From assembly GCA_009667805.1 (NCBI GenBank), contig CM019066.1, positions 328,224,690 through 328,288,689 on the forward strand: a stretch of DNA of 64,000 nt. Reading direction: 5' to 3'. The number at the start of each line of letters is the position of its first letter. Within the stretch, counting starts at the first letter, position 1. The position numbers were made by a program, and so were the translations under genes. This document shows, piece after piece, positions 1 through 11,859 of this stretch. This DNA comes from Leptobrachium leishanense (lineage: Eukaryota > Chordata > Amphibia > Anura > Megophryidae). Below the pieces are notes generated by a model. The model did no database searches. It had not been told where the DNA came from and saw only the letters and a list, made by a program, of their open reading frames with translations.

Positions 1-68
1 ACACTATACTGCCAAAAGTGTTACCATTCTATTTTTATACTTTAAAACACCTTTGCGTTCTAGGCTGG

Positions 69-150
69 TATGGATATGCCCCAGCTCGTATGGATATGCC
101 CCAGCTCATATGGATATGCCCCAGCTCATATGGATATGCCCCCAGCGCTC
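69..150 (+). repeat. Minisatellite in left arm of locus A, 20-bp unit
   Basis: About four head-to-tail copies of a unit reading ATGGATATGCCCCAGCTC. The mirror-image array lies at about 475-575 in the right arm. The array reads toward the centre of the palindrome. Confidence 0.8.
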
Positions 151-474
151 ACCTATACGCTGGGGAAGCTGGCTGCTTGCATGAAAAGCATGCGGCCAGC
201 GTTCCCCTTCGGCGGCAGCGATACTCACCCATCCTGAGGTCTGGTCGCGCGGCTGTGACGCGTTCACGCGGCCTCTGGGCACCTATGTGACGCTGCCTCC
301 AGCCGAGAGGCAGCGTCACAAAGGTGTCACAAAGGCGCCCGGAGGCCGCGTGAACGCGTCACAGCAGCGTGACCAGACCTCAGGATGGGTGAGTATCGCT
401 GCCGCCGCAGGGGAACGCTGGCCGCATGCTTTTCATGCAAGCAGCCAGCTTCCCCAGCGTATAGGTGAGCGCTG

Positions 475-575
475 GGGGCATATCCATATGAGCTGGGGGC
501 ATATCCATATGAGCTGGGGGCATATCCATACGAGCTGGGGCATATCCATACGAGCTGGGGCATATCCATACCAGC
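475..575 (-). repeat. Minisatellite in right arm of locus A
   Basis: Reverse-complement copy of the 69-150 array, about five units of GAGCTGGGGCATATCCAT. It is preceded at 465-470 by GTGAGC in a good 5' splice-site context (ATAG before the GT). Confidence 0.8.
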
Positions 576-769
576 CTAGAACGCAAAGGTGTTTTAAAGT
601 ATAAAAATAGAATGGTAACACCTTCGGCAGTATAGTGTATTATTTACATCACCCAATGTAAAAAATGTGGTTAATTTCCAACCTGGAATGCTTTATGTTG
701 GAGTTTATATTTTCTTTAGAATCGTCCTCGTGTATTACTCTATTATAAACGTTTAAATATCACGAGTAT

Positions 770-1345
770 GGGCGAGACTGGGTGAGTATCGCTGCCGCCG
801 GAGGGGAACGCTGGCCGCATGCTTTTCTTGCATGCGGCCAGCTTCCCCAGCCCCGCGGATACCGGCGAGCCGGCCTAGCACCGGCTTCCGGTATCGGGGG
901 GGGGTGTATCGGGCCTTTTGCACGAGTACCAAGTACTCGTGCAAACGGCAGTATCAGTACCGATACCGATACTAGTATCGGTGCATCCCTAATCAAATGG
1001 ATATCAACTATCGAATTGATCTTAACTTACAATACAAGTAATAGTCAGCAAAGGACTTTATGAAACAAATAAATACTAAATCTGTGACACAGCTTAAAAT
1101 TTAACCCTAGCTTTTCTTTTAACAACAAAATTTGATCAATTGGGGATTTATCTAGTGATCCAAAATTCGAATGGATATCACCTATCGAATTGATATATAT
1201 GAAATTCGAATCGATTCGAAATTTCAAATCTATCCGAAATGAAACGAAATACGAAACTAAATTAGTTACGAAATTCAGAAAACTAAATGATTTAAAATCG
1301 TAACGAAACTAAACGAAACAAATTTTTCAGCCATGCACATCCCTA
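770..1345. mobile_element. hAT-type element fragments, two abutting ends
   Basis: Two typical hAT-like right termini occur, GTATCGGTGCATCCCTA ending at 991 and CATGCACATCCCTA ending at 1345. The 780-900 part shares the GCTGCCGCCG..GAACGCTGGCCGCATGC segment with locus A and holds two local palindromes (GCATGCGGCCAG pair; CGAGTAC pair). No matching left termini were found, so both are probably truncated or overlapping insertions. 1346-1884 holds nothing I can assign. Confidence 0.5.
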
Positions 1346-1888
1346 CTTTCAATACCTTACTAGCCTGTTCACCGATCGCAATAGCTTTACGTGGTTTGCC
1401 AGGGCGATCTTTTAATCCCCTGTCAGTCAAGATATGTGACCAGTTTGCTAAGTGGACATTTCAGGCCAGATAGAGGCAACTCTGCAACATGTTGGTCATC
1501 CATGGTTACCATAGCATCCACAGATTTCAGAGATTTAGACTGCAAGTTAGCTTGTATTGTGACGACTTTTACATGCGGCGTAATGAAAAATAACAACATA
1601 TAATGCCAGAGTAATGTTTGAACAGCTACATTTCACTTGGATATTCACACACATTTCAGAAGAAAATAGAAAAAGGAAACAAAACAGTGCAGCAAATCCA
1701 AACAGCCTGTAGTGACCAAGTCTTGTACTTTCGCTCACAAGATAGATAAGCTCCAGGAGTATATATGGATAAATATCTTTTACCGGGACTTGAACTCTGG
1801 ATACCAGGAATTGTGTGACTTTTGCTCTTGCTGGAGTCTGAAGTCAGATGTCCCATAAAAATGTATCCTCAGAATGAATGTTGTTTAA

Positions 1889-3101
1889 CCCTTTCGCTGC
1901 TGAGGCTTTTCCCGTCTGTGTGCTGAGCTCATTTTTACTGGTTTTGCTCATCATGTTTAAACGTGTTTTGAAGGCTTATTTTAGTATATTACCCAGACAT
2001 ATTATATATCGTTCTTTCCGGCAGACTCGGCAGATTCATAATATGTCATTATTATATGTATACGTCATGACCTGTCTGTATATTATAACAAAAAATGCAA
2101 TAAAATATGAATTTTCAATAATTTACAACGTGTAAAGTGTTTGTTTTTTTCACATTTTAAGATGCGAGCAATTGCGGTTATATTTTGTATGGGGTGCGCT
2201 TGTTAAAAAAATTAGAGGTGGGGTCTCGTTACATTTTTTTTTGGGGAAAATTACGTGATTTTTAACAAACGCACCGCATACAAAAATCGTTAGTGCAGCA
2301 TCATTGTTCACATTATAATTGAAATGGGAACAATATTGCTGCATTAACAAACCAAAAAAAAGATAAAAAAAAAGAAACAAGTTTTTTTTTAAATATTTTT
2401 TTAATTTTTATTTTTAATAAACTTTTTTCACAGTCGTGTTTGGTATCGTTGGAACGGCCATGCTCTGGCCGATCCAACAGTATCAAATTTTAACCCCTAG
2501 CTGCCACGGATCGGGAGATAGGGAGTTCATTGGAACCCCCTATCTCCACCATTGGTGGCAGCTAGGGGTTAACTCCAGGACTGGCGTCATCGTGCTATGC
2601 ACGATGACGCCAGTCCTCAGGGGGAGTTCCCGGAGGCTTGGCCGACATCCAAGATGTCGGCCAGCTCCGGGAAAGGATCACGAACCGGCGCTTTTCAGCG
2701 CCGATTCGTGATCCGGCCCCCATGGGGTTAAATACCATTTGGAAGGGCAGGCTGTGCCCTTCCAAACGGTGCCTGGGTTAACCCCCTGCACACCGCCGAT
2801 CAGGAGGGAGAGAGGTCCGAAGGACCTCCCCCCCCTCCCTTTCAGGCGCCTCCTCCGCACATGCGGGGGGGGGGCGCCTGAATTAGGTGTCATCGCGCCC
2901 CTGCGATGACACCTAATTACTCCGGCGGCGGTTCCGGGTGCTGGGCTGACATCGAGGATGTCAGCCCGCACCGGGGGGGCCAGCGATCGGCCGGAACCCG
3001 GCCGAACGCTGGCCCCAAAGAGGGGACGCGCTGAGCGCGTCCACCGCATGGAATGCTACATGCGGTTGGACGCGCTGAGCGCGTCCGTAGCAGTGAAGTG
3101 G
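1889..3101. mobile_element. piggyBac-type MITE with TTAA target duplication
   Basis: It is flanked by TTAA at 1885-1888 and 3102-3105. The termini are inverted and similar: CCCTTTCGCTGCTGAGG at the left, and CCACTTCACTGCTACGG on the complement of the right end. There is no transposase. The right half (2490-3097) is a succession of about ten local hairpins, each with a different stem. Related TTAA-type ends occur at 17668, 27795 and 38075. Confidence 0.75.
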
Positions 3102-3344
3102 TTAAACAAATACTCAAATTATTTATTTATTTATAAAGTATTATACTAGGAAGGTTACATTGACATTTCTCTCATTTTGAAGTATGTCCTGGCTGCAAGA
3201 ACATTTTATTTTTACAGTAGGTTCAGAAATACAAAGTAATAAAATGTAAGATATTTAAAAACAAAACCCAAGTATACAACACAGTAAATAAATATGTAGG
3301 AAATATATTCACTATGTTACATGTTTACAGGTGCATTCTGTATT

Positions 3345-3995
3345 TGTCAGTCCTCGGAGGCTGGCACGGCTCCGGCATCCCTCCCTGCGGCCTCGGGGTC
3401 TGCGTCTTCCCCGCAGCCCTTCATCGCGCCCTATGCGCGCGTGCCGCCGGCCCCAACTGCTTTAAGCTACTGCCGGCGGCGCGCCGCGTGTGACGTCATC
3501 ACGCCTCCACCATGGGTCTCCCTGCATCATGTGACCCTGATGGCCAATCAGATTGCAGGGCGCGATATTTAAAAGTGCTTTTTGCCTTTTCTCATTGCCC
3601 TTTTCGTGATTTTGCTTGTCTAACCCTAAGTGCTTGCTTCTTTAACCTCTGATTGACTTTCTGTGTATGACCTGGCTTCTGGATATCGACCTGTGTACCT
3701 CTATACTCCTTTTGACTCGGCTTTTGAATTTTGACTTAGTATACTGCTGTATTCCTACGACCTAGGATTGTGTTAGACCCCTCTGGTACTCCGTGCTTTC
3801 CTGTCTCCATACCAGCCACTCTAAGGACTGGTTTCTGTCCTCCTTGCTTACTATCCCTGCCTTATAGGTTCACCTCTCGCTATTGCGAAATTCAGCCACC
3901 TCAAGGACTGGTATCGCAACTAGGTTTAGAGTTACCTATTATTACGTATAGGGCTGACCGTAGCAACCCTCGGATATACGTGTGCCTGCCTGACA
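3345..3995. mobile_element. Solo LTR with 5-bp target duplication
   Basis: 651 bp starting TGTCAG and ending CTGACA, flanked on both sides by GTATT (3340-3344 and 3996-4000). It contains a CCAAT-like box (near 3545), a TATA-like ATATTTAAAAG and a CpG-rich 5' part, as expected for an LTR promoter. It is inserted in the LINE tail. No internal retroviral or gypsy genes are present; it is a recombination remnant. Confidence 0.85.
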
Positions 3996-4027
3996 GTATT
4001 GAGGTATGTTAATAGGGAGCTCTTGAG

Positions 4028-4831
4028 TTACTTAAGACTAGGGGAAGATTTGATGATGTCTGGGAGGTTAATCCATAATTGCGGCGCTCTGTAGGAAAAT
4101 GAGGATTGAGCCACTTTCTTTTTGTATTGTGGTATCGCAAGTAAGGTGCTGGTCCTGGATCGGAGGTTATAGGATGAGGGAACTGCTGGGGGAAGCAGTC
4201 TATTCAGGTAGGGTGGTAGCTTCCCAGAAAAGATCTTAAACACCAGGTTGGAAAGGTGAAGGGTGCGTCTAGATTCCAGTGACGGCCAGTTTAGTCCTTT
4301 TAACATGTCACATTGGTGGGTCATGTAGTTACATTGTAGCACAAAGCAGCAGAATGAGTTATACAATGTAGTAAGTTTATGAAGGTGCGTTTGCGGGGCA
4401 ACCGCATAAACTACATCTCCGTATTCAATGGCTGGCATAAGCATTTGTTGTACAATCTGCTTTCTTACCGTGGGGTTCAGGCAGGATTTGTTTCTGTACA
4501 GGGCACCTAGTTTGGGGTAAAGTTTAGATGAGAGTTTATCGATGTGGGGGCCAAAGGATAGATTTGGGTCTAACCACATACCTAGATATTTGAGAGAAGT
4601 GACTGTGGTCAGCATGCCATTTGATTTAGTCCTGACACATACATGGGGATTTTGCAATTTGTGTAGTTTAGGTGCTGTACCAAAGAGGATCGCAACAGTT
4701 TTGTCAGTATTTAGAAAAAGTTTGTTATCTTTGATCCACTTTTTTACCTCTGTGAATTGTTCTTGCAGCACGGCCTCCAGCTGCGGGAGATTTGGTTTGC
4801 TGGTATAGATTACAGTGTCGTCTGCGTACAT
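4028..4831 (-). pseudogene. LINE reverse transcriptase C-terminal fragment
   Basis: An open stretch of 267 codons begins at the catalytic YADDT motif of a non-LTR reverse transcriptase and continues through the thumb/C-terminal part typical of L2/CR1 elements (motifs LKYLGMWLD, YRNKSCLN, FSYRAPQLW). Upstream, on the same strand, the PQGSILGPLL block is separated from YADDT by an in-frame stop, so the enzyme is broken. In the LINE family this enzyme copies element RNA at a nicked target; here it is a fossil. It lies inside MIA3 intron 2 in the same transcriptional direction as MIA3. Confidence 0.8.
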
Positions 4832-5041
4832 GTGTACAGTTGAGGCTTAGCAGACGTTAGGCAGATCATTTATGAATATACAGGGGGCCGAGTATCGAGC
4901 CTTGGGGTACGCTTCATGTGACGGGCAGAGGGACGAAAGCGCTGTCAGAAATGGACACATGTTACAATCGATCCAATACATATGATTGAAACCAGGTTAG
5001 CGTGTTATCACCAATACCTGAGTTTTTAGACACAAAGGGCC

Positions 5042-5330
5042 CTATTACAATCTTCATGCAAAAACGAATTAACGCGAGGGGCAAAACCCTTTGCGCTGAA
5101 TGTAGTATTACAAAGTCAGCGCAACAAACGCACGTAATCGGCTACCGCGGGTGAACCTGCGCAAATGTACTGTACTGCGCGCGTCCTATACTTAACATTG
5201 TGAGCGCAAATGCGTTTGTGCGCTGGTACGCGGATGGTATTACAATCTATGCGCAGTTTGTAACGCACAGCCTTTGCACACATAATTTTAGAAACTCCTA
5301 AAAGCTGGTGTTAATGGCAATTTCTATCAA
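5042..5330. repeat. Probable MITE fragment (GGGCCCTATTAC type)
   Basis: CpG-rich sequence starting GGGCCCTATTAC, with internal repeats of the ATTACAA and GCGC type. The start resembles that of the element at 24906. Termini are not defined. Low confidence. Confidence 0.35.
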
Positions 5331-5544
5331 CCTGGCCGAAATCAAATACACCAGCCCCAAAAATACGCAGCAAAGTATAGTTACACATTCTACACATACC
5401 AAACCAATAAAATGGAGAAGTTGTGTGTGTTTTTTTTTTATTGATGCAGCATATTTGCGCAGATTGACTTTGACAGGTGCAAAAACTGAACGTGATACAA
5501 TTGTGGTTCTTAATAATGATTGGCTGAATCGCGTGAAAAAACGC

Positions 5545-6391
5545 TGAAATTCAGCATTCGGTTACCTTTCTTGGCCATTCGACTATCCAGAGAGCAGGCA
5601 GTTCGCCAAATGTTGGCGAATTGCCTGCACATACGGTGCCTGTTCGAGGTCAGTGAAATCCCCATAGAGAAGCAATGCTTCATCAATTCAGAGAACAAAA
5701 AAACCAGCAGTGAAAGGTTGCTAAATACCCTGCCATTCTGTGGCTTCATTCAACAGGATTATTCAGGCAAATCCCATAGGCTTTAATGTTAAAAAAATAT
5801 TCCCATTTTAATTCAATATCTAATAAACCGTTTATTATATTATTCTGCAGTAAAAAGTTTCTTTATTTTTTTGGATCTTTTAGGCATTTTTTCAGGATTT
5901 TTTTGCGAAAATTTTTGTCCTTTTTTTTTAAAATCGTTTTTTCTTTTTTCTGTAACAGCCCTTTTTCTTATCATTCATTGGATCTTATATGTAAATTTCA
6001 GACATTTTCATTCTGTAGTTTCTTTGCAAACAGTGTTTCACTTTTCAAAACATTCAAGCATACTGTTTTTTTTTTTCCCCCACTCCATTCGTCTGCGGTG
6101 TCGAGTTTTTCCCGGCGGCTGCTCTGCGCTGTGATCGGCTCCTGCTCGGGTTTCTCTGGCGTGTTCGGCCGGGTTAATCTAGATGTTTTTGCGGGTTTCG
6201 GTGTGTGCTCTCCCTGGTTTTGCAGTGAGTGTTCGTTGGGTGTGCGGCGGCTTTTCCCTGCATTACGACGGCCCTGTGGTGCTTGCTAAATACACCGCAG
6301 GGTCACCGAAATGAGATCGCCAAATCGTACCGAATTGAGAACGAAAAGTCACCGAACGTGCGATGGCTTTTCGATTCTCTGTGAATAACCC
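5545..6391. mobile_element. MITE, TIR CAGGGTTATTCA, copy 1
   Basis: Same family as 20914-21787, in the opposite orientation. The right end reads GAATAACCCTG, and the left terminus is missing or degraded. The middle is T-rich with short chance ORFs that I do not call genes. Confidence 0.65.
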
Positions 6392-6429
6392 TGTAAAGAT
6401 ATAAAAAAAATAATGTAGGAATTACCTGA

Positions 6430-6713
6430 AAATTGCGCTTTCTTTTGGTAACCCTCTGATACATATTCAGGCTGCATGGCCTAGTTGTGTCTTCAGAGGC
6501 TAGTGGGTGACCATGGCTGGCTGTTCTGTGAATTTTTTTGATTATTTTGACCAGTGAGGAGAACGAAGAGACCAACAGCAGCAATAACAACACCCCACTG
6601 ATATAGAACAATGAAACTTCAACGGTTGAGTCAGGGGAACAGAAGGCAATGGGAACGGCTTTGATCTCAAAATTCAGGAATTTGAGTTTAACACAAGCCA
6701 CTTGTGAAAACAA
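6430..6713 (-). other. Exon-like ORF with a membrane segment, unassigned
   Basis: On the minus strand this stretch encodes a hydrophobic segment (FYISGVLLLLLLVSSF) followed by a basic stretch (KIIKKIHR) and a hydrophilic tail, then a consensus donor CAG|GTAATT at about 6449-6440. That looks like a transmembrane-plus-cytoplasmic exon of a type I protein. It is not MIA3 exon 3: the expected FGYFPKDL-like block is absent. It could be chance, an exon of a nested gene, or a gene fragment. No acceptor can be fixed. Confidence 0.25.
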
Positions 6714-6867
6714 TTAACTCTTTTCAAGCAGGGTTTGACAAACCCTAGGGACATGTAACCACTTGATACAGGGATTTTATCTTTGACTCGCACAATTCTA
6801 ACTTTTTCTATGCAAATCTGTATTCAAAACCTCACCTGGATCCAAATATCGTGTAGATGGATTCCAC

Positions 6868-8152
6868 CAGGGCCGTAGGAAGGGCGAGGCGAGTGAGGCG
6901 CCTGCCTCGGGCACAGCTGTGAAGGGGCGCAGCCATGGCTCGAGTCCTGCGGGAACGATGCGGGAACGCAGGTTGCGGGAACCTGCGTTCCCGCAGCTTT
7001 CCAGCAGGTCTCGAGCCATGGCTGCGCCCCTTCACAGCTGTGAAGCGCCTAGCCCGAAATGATTGCCGGCGGCCGCTTGCTTCCTGCTTGAACGGCCGCT
7101 GACAGGAAGTGCCAGCGGCTGCACTTCCTGTCAGCGGCCGTTCAAGCAGGAAGCAAGCGTCCTCCGGCAAGGAGAGGTGAGCTGGGGCAATATCCATGAG
7201 ACCTGGGGGGCACTATCTGGGGACACTATCCATGAGACCTGGGGGGCACTATCCAGGAGACCTGGGGGGCACTATCCATGAGACCTGGGGGGTACTATCC
7301 ATGAGACTGGGGGGCACTATCCATGAGACCTGGGGGCACTATCCATGAGACCTGGGGGCACTATCCATGAGACCGGGGGGCACTATCCATGAGACCTGGG
7401 GGCACTATCTGGGGGCCATATCCATGAAACCTGGGGGCACTATCCATGAGACCTGGGGGGGCATATCCAGGAGACCTGGGGGGCATATCCAGGAGACCTG
7501 GGGGGCATATCCAGGAGACCTGGGGGGGCATATCCAGGAGACCTGGGGAGGCATTATCCAGGAGAGCTGGGGCATATCTATGAGACCTGGGGCATATCCA
7601 TGAGACCTCGGGGGGCATATCCATGAGACCTGGGGGGGCATATCCATGAGACCTGGGGGGGCATTATCCAGGAGAGCTGGGGCATATCCATGAGACCTGG
7701 GGCATATCCATGAGACCTGGGGCATTATCCATGAGAGCTGGAGCAATATCCAAGAGAGCTGGGGCAATATCCATGAGAGCTGGGGGGCATATACATGTGA
7801 ACTGGGGCAATATATACCCACATGAGCTGGGGTCAATAATATCCATGTGAACTGGGGAAAATAGTCTGGGGGCTCAGTGCTGTGTATATTATTCTGGGGG
7901 GGTGTATATTATGCTATATGTTCTTTTGCTATACGTGCATGTATTCTGTGTGTACTGTATTTGTACATGTACTAAGTGTGCACTATATATGTAGGGTACA
8001 AAGGGTGGTCCGATCCACTGCTTCTGGTCGCGGGGAGCATCCAGGGGCTTAGCACTGCGCCACTGGTTGAGGACTCGGATTTTTAAAATTATGTGGGGGG
8101 GCACAATTTTCTGTTTTTGCCTCGGGTGCAAAAGGAGCTAGCTACGGCTCTG
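6868..8152. mobile_element. hAT-like non-autonomous element, locus B
   Basis: Left terminus CAGGGCCGTAG, right terminus CTACGGCTCTG, flanked by 8-bp near-identical duplications GATTCCAC (6860-6867) and GCTTCCAC (8153-8160). An 8-bp duplication is the hAT signature. Inside are two strong palindromes (about 6897-7055 and 7058-7165), then a G-rich minisatellite (7176-7860), then unique sequence. There is no transposase. Confidence 0.8.
7176..7860 (+). repeat. G-rich minisatellite of locus B, unit about 22-24 bp
   Basis: Roughly thirty degenerate copies of a unit like GAGACCTGGGGGGCATATCC with variable G-run length. It starts right after the palindrome with AGAG|GTGAGC (GT at 7177) and decays toward the right. 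Long ORFs on both strands here are repeat artefacts. Confidence 0.9.
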
Positions 8153-8188
8153 GCTTCCACAGTCTGTTATTGGCTAATACATACGGTT

Positions 8189-8529
8189 TAAGGCTGGGGT
8201 CAGACGAGCGTTGTGAAGAGGGGAAGGAACGGCTGTGAGAGTGGACGTTCCTTCCACTTTGCGCCCATCTGACGCCCGCCTTGCTGAGCGCAGTTAGTGC
8301 GCTCAGTGCTGCAAGGCTCGATCCTCCTATGGAAGATCGCACTTTGCAGCTCCGTCAACGTGCATCCTAGCGCTAGGCTTGGTGCACGGATGCAGCACGG
8401 CCGCTGTCACGAGCGCAATTTGTGCACACACAACAGCGTGTGGCCAGCCCCGTTGCAGCGTCACAACACTGCAACGGACGCCGGAAGGCACGTCAGTACA
8501 GGCGCACATGGTGCACTCGTCTGACCCCA
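8189..8529. mobile_element. MITE, TIR TAAGGCTGGGGTCAGACGAG
   Basis: Both ends carry the inverted motif: GGTCAGACGAGCG at the left and the complement GCACTCGTCTGACCCC at the right. Sister copies of this abundant family occur at 9333, 17311, 18957, 34650, 37189, 37641 and 44711. The interior is CpG-rich and non-coding. Confidence 0.7.
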
Positions 8530-9286
8530 AAATTGTCAAGCTCTCCTCCTCTGTAGGCTGCTATGTTCTGTGTGATAAAACACGTAGATGGCTGCATCAG
8601 CTCCTTATCCCGTGGAATGCAGCATAAACAGATAATGAGCAGAAAGTGTTTATTACGGCTCATAAAAGTCGAGCTCTGCAAAGGGTGAACCCGGACCTGC
8701 CAGCTTTCAGAATATTTACTAAGCGTGCACTAATTTGCTTATCAGGCCGCATCACGGAAAATATGATAATATGGTATTTGTTTACGTTATGATACTATTA
8801 TAAGTACTAATTTCATACTATGAGGGTTATTCGAAAAGAGCGGTTGTGCCAAAGTTACAAACAGTGGCGAAATCTCTGTTGTTGCGACGGCTACAAACAC
8901 CGGCACTCCACTAAAGGTGAATCCAAACAACAGCAGGGGAAGCTTCACCGTAAAGCTTCTCCTGCCGCTGTTTGTATACCTCTTTTGTGAAGTGGAAACC
9001 AGTAAAATGTTTTTTTTTACCTTCTTTATATTTGTCGATAAAGCATATGATAGATATGCTTTAGGAAAGTTCTATAAAAGTTTTCTTTTGCTTAGGCTAT
9101 TCTGACCTTTCTTTGTTTATCATGTATTTTTGATTGGGAGTCCTTAAAGTCACATTTTTAGCGGACGGAACGCGTCAGGGATAGATGTATTCTATTCATT
9201 GATATTTTATTATTTATATATTTTGTTATTTGGAACAAATACTGCTAAATGTTATCACAATCTGAGGGGAGAGAGCGCTCCTTTCC

Positions 9287-9820
9287 AACCCTGGTGTAAC
9301 TTAACCAAAGCTGTTGTCAAGTTACCAACGCCTAAGGCTAGGGTCAGACTGAGGCAGTGCGAACGCGCGTGCAGCCGCACATAATCACGGCCGTGCTAGC
9401 AGCAGATGCCGGGCAATGACGGCCAATATACGAAGTACGGTCGCACAAAAGTGCGGCCGCGCAACGCAGGCGGCAAACAAACGCATTTTTTCGAGAACGT
9501 GAAACCACTAGTACTGACGTACAGAGTGCGCTGCGTCCGCTAGCGGCGTGTGTGCGTGATTAGGAGACGTCAGACGCTGCTAATGTCCGGCCAACATAAC
9601 GTCCAGACCCAAAAAGTGTTTTATTGATGATCCGTACAAAATCACGGATGAAACTGCGCATCGTATGACCGCTATTGCGTATTCCGTGAAAAAATAAGTC
9701 CATTCGTTCGAACGCACTTTTTCACGGACAACGTGAAAAATGCGTTAGTCTGACCCTAGCCTTAGACTTTAATGTCTCTGGGAAGTTTACAACAGCTCTG
9801 GTTATGTTTACACCAGGGTT
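9287..9820. mobile_element. Small palindromic MITE split by another MITE
   Basis: The ends AACCCTGGTGTAA and TTACACCAGGGTT form inverted arms that also share TTAACCA..GCTGTTGT sequence. The arms are separated by the 432-bp MITE at 9333-9764. A complete undisturbed relative follows at 9821-9951, and another lies at 20671-20803. Confidence 0.6.
9333..9764. mobile_element. MITE (GGCTAGGGTCAGAC family), nested
   Basis: Inverted ends TAAGGCTAGGGTCAGACT and AGTCTGACCCTAGCCTTA. It is inserted in the palindromic MITE above. Non-coding. Confidence 0.75.
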
Positions 9821-9951
9821 AGGGCCATATTACAAAGTTGGTGCTAACTTAACCAGAGCTGTTGTAAACTTAAAACTTCCATAGGCTATAATGGCTCTGG
9901 GAAGTTTACAACAGCTCTGGTTACTTTAGCACCAACTATGTAATATGGCCC
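9821..9951. mobile_element. Palindromic MITE, intact copy
   Basis: A 131-bp near-perfect palindrome with ends GGGCCATATTAC.. and ..GTAATATGGCCC. The arms contain AACCAGAGCTGTTGTAAAC. Between 9952 and 11850 I see no gene and no clear element, apart from a short repeated CTGCCCTGCAGGTTGC at about 10112 and 10182. Confidence 0.65.
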
Positions 9952-11859
9952 ACAGTGTTTTGTCCAGGAGAGGAACCACGAACCATCTGACTCCAGTTCT
10001 AAGGTCCCAGACCACTTGCAGATTGTAAGGATGATGTGACGTTTTCGGCCCCCACGGCCCTTCCTGGGGGGGTCAGTGCGCCCACAACGTTTGTTCTGTT
10101 AGCAGGTCTGCCCTGCAGGTTGCAGAATATATAGCGGTCGTTCAAGGGTTCTATTTCCTACCAAGTCGCAATATAAAAGTCCTGCCCTGCAGGTTGCTGA
10201 ATGTAGAAATAATCACGCTTTTCTTGAATCATGGTATACTCACATTTTGAGTCATTGTATATGTTATAACCAAGTTAAAGTGCTTTCACTCTGCAACCTA
10301 GTGATCACGAAATCAAGGTTAAGTAATACCTCCCTGGTTTGGGATTCTAGGTATTACAGTATTCATTGCAGTGACATTTCGTATTGTCATACTCTGTCCA
10401 TTAAGATCCAGACTACGCTACTCCGGGGTGAGCGCCATAGCACCCGGTACAGACGAGTCCAGGAGTCAAGTAAAAAAAAAATAAGTGTGGGACCTCACCA
10501 AGATTTCTATTTACCAATAAACTATAATCAACTCGCACTTAACACAAACACACACTCAAATTTTATACATTTACGTATATATGTGGATTTTAGTTTAAAT
10601 AGATCCTAAATCCTGAATTTCTTTTGACTTACCAGGGAAAGATTTATGATTAAACACCTGAATACAAGCGTTAGTGTATGGGAACTAAGTTCCCTCTGCA
10701 AAAATAGTGCAGGAACTGCGTTCCCACTCGTTCCTCTTGGACTTGACCCATGGATGGGTGACACTATTCCTTATCTTATATATTTTATCATGCGAGTCTC
10801 TTCCATTTAGCGCCTTCATTTTCTGCATAGCTTTACACTATTGTGCTGTTCACTATTCATTTTCAGGTTTTATACTCCCGTTGCTGTTTTTATAAAATTC
10901 TAAAAAGAGGTTTGGGAATTTGGGAATTTCCCTACTTTTTAAGCGGATACTGAACTTTTAGATTTATTCTTTATAAAGTGTGTATTTTGTATATATTTTT
11001 GTAGTTTATAATTTCGCAGCTCCAGGTGCTATAATAAAAGTCCTATTTGACCTTTATTACATATCATTTTCTAAAGAACTGACAAGGAATGGGGTTAACA
11101 ATAAATCAGAGCACCTCTTCCGTTTGAAAATGTTAAGATATTAAAAATTGATGACATGAGGATCAGCATGTCACCGCGACAGCCCTTTACGCGGAATAGA
11201 CTTTTCCCAAAACACGGTAACTCGGCAACAGCTTCGTTTTCATAAAAAGCCGTCTGAAGCATGGAAATACTAGCGAGAGTTATGCACCTTCAACTCCTCC
11301 TGTGAGCAGGAAATTACTTCCTTTCACATGGATTGGATAAATTAGGGGATACGGCAGAAAAGCGGCAGGTGAAATTTAATGCTTACGAATGCAAAGTCGT
11401 GCATTTTGGAGTGAGGAATAAACCAGCGGCTTATATACTGTTGTTTTTGCCACGCATGCCAGTGGACAGACCAAGCAAATTCCTCGTGGCCTGCTACCTA
11501 GCACTGTCCCATTCCAACGAAAACCGTCCCATAAATACCCAATGCAGGGGCCTACCGTTTGTGTCCCACCCCATCCCCAGCCACGGCCGCTCACAGATGC
11601 TTTTTGGTCCCTAAAGGCAAACCGCAAGTGAAGTTTCAAATGTCTCTAACGATCTGTTATGCATAAAAGAGAGGATCCGCTTGTTACAATAAAGGGCTTA
11701 TTTCCTGATATTTACCACATGTACGACCGCAATTTGGCCATTTTTTTCGCTTCGGCATACTTAATTATGGATTTACCAAAACTTTGGCTCCCTTGAATAA
11801 TATTATAATATAATAATATTGAATATTATTAAGAATAACTATTCACCCGCTTTTTATCA

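Larger units (their letters stand above)
1..645. mobile_element. Foldback (long inverted repeat) element, locus A
   Basis: The whole block is one imperfect palindrome centred near 305-320. The outer arms carry the same terminus (ACACTATACTGCC at the left, its complement at about 632-645), followed by an AT-rich stretch, a short tandem array and GC-rich sequence. The left edge coincides with the window edge, so a target-site duplication cannot be tested. No transposase is present; it is a non-autonomous element. The superfamily is not determined. Confidence 0.75.
3118..5035 (-). mobile_element. L2/CR1-like LINE, 5'-truncated, 3' end at left
   Basis: Minus-strand LINE ending at the left in an ATTT/ATAAATAA-type tail, with a degenerate reverse transcriptase at 4028-5000. 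Coming from the right, the strand carries the PQGSILGPLL block and then YADDT. The same 3' sequence recurs at 12.1-12.6, 18.0-18.1, 22.7, 25.6-26.2, 45.5 and 54.65 kb. It is interrupted by a solo LTR at 3345-3995; removing the LTR and one GTATT restores the sequence seen in the sister copies. Confidence 0.8.

Noticed and set aside
2436..3149. Several 60-120 codon frames in the GC-rich hairpin region
   Set aside because: Overlapping frames on both strands in palindromic DNA; no homology recognised.
5786..6289. 167-codon Phe-rich frame
   Set aside because: It lies in the T-rich interior of a MITE; copy 2 at 20914 does not conserve the frame.
6303..6713. Frame tested as MIA3 exon 3
   Set aside because: It lacks the expected remainder of the SH3-like domain (FGYFPKDL-like) and part of it is MITE sequence.
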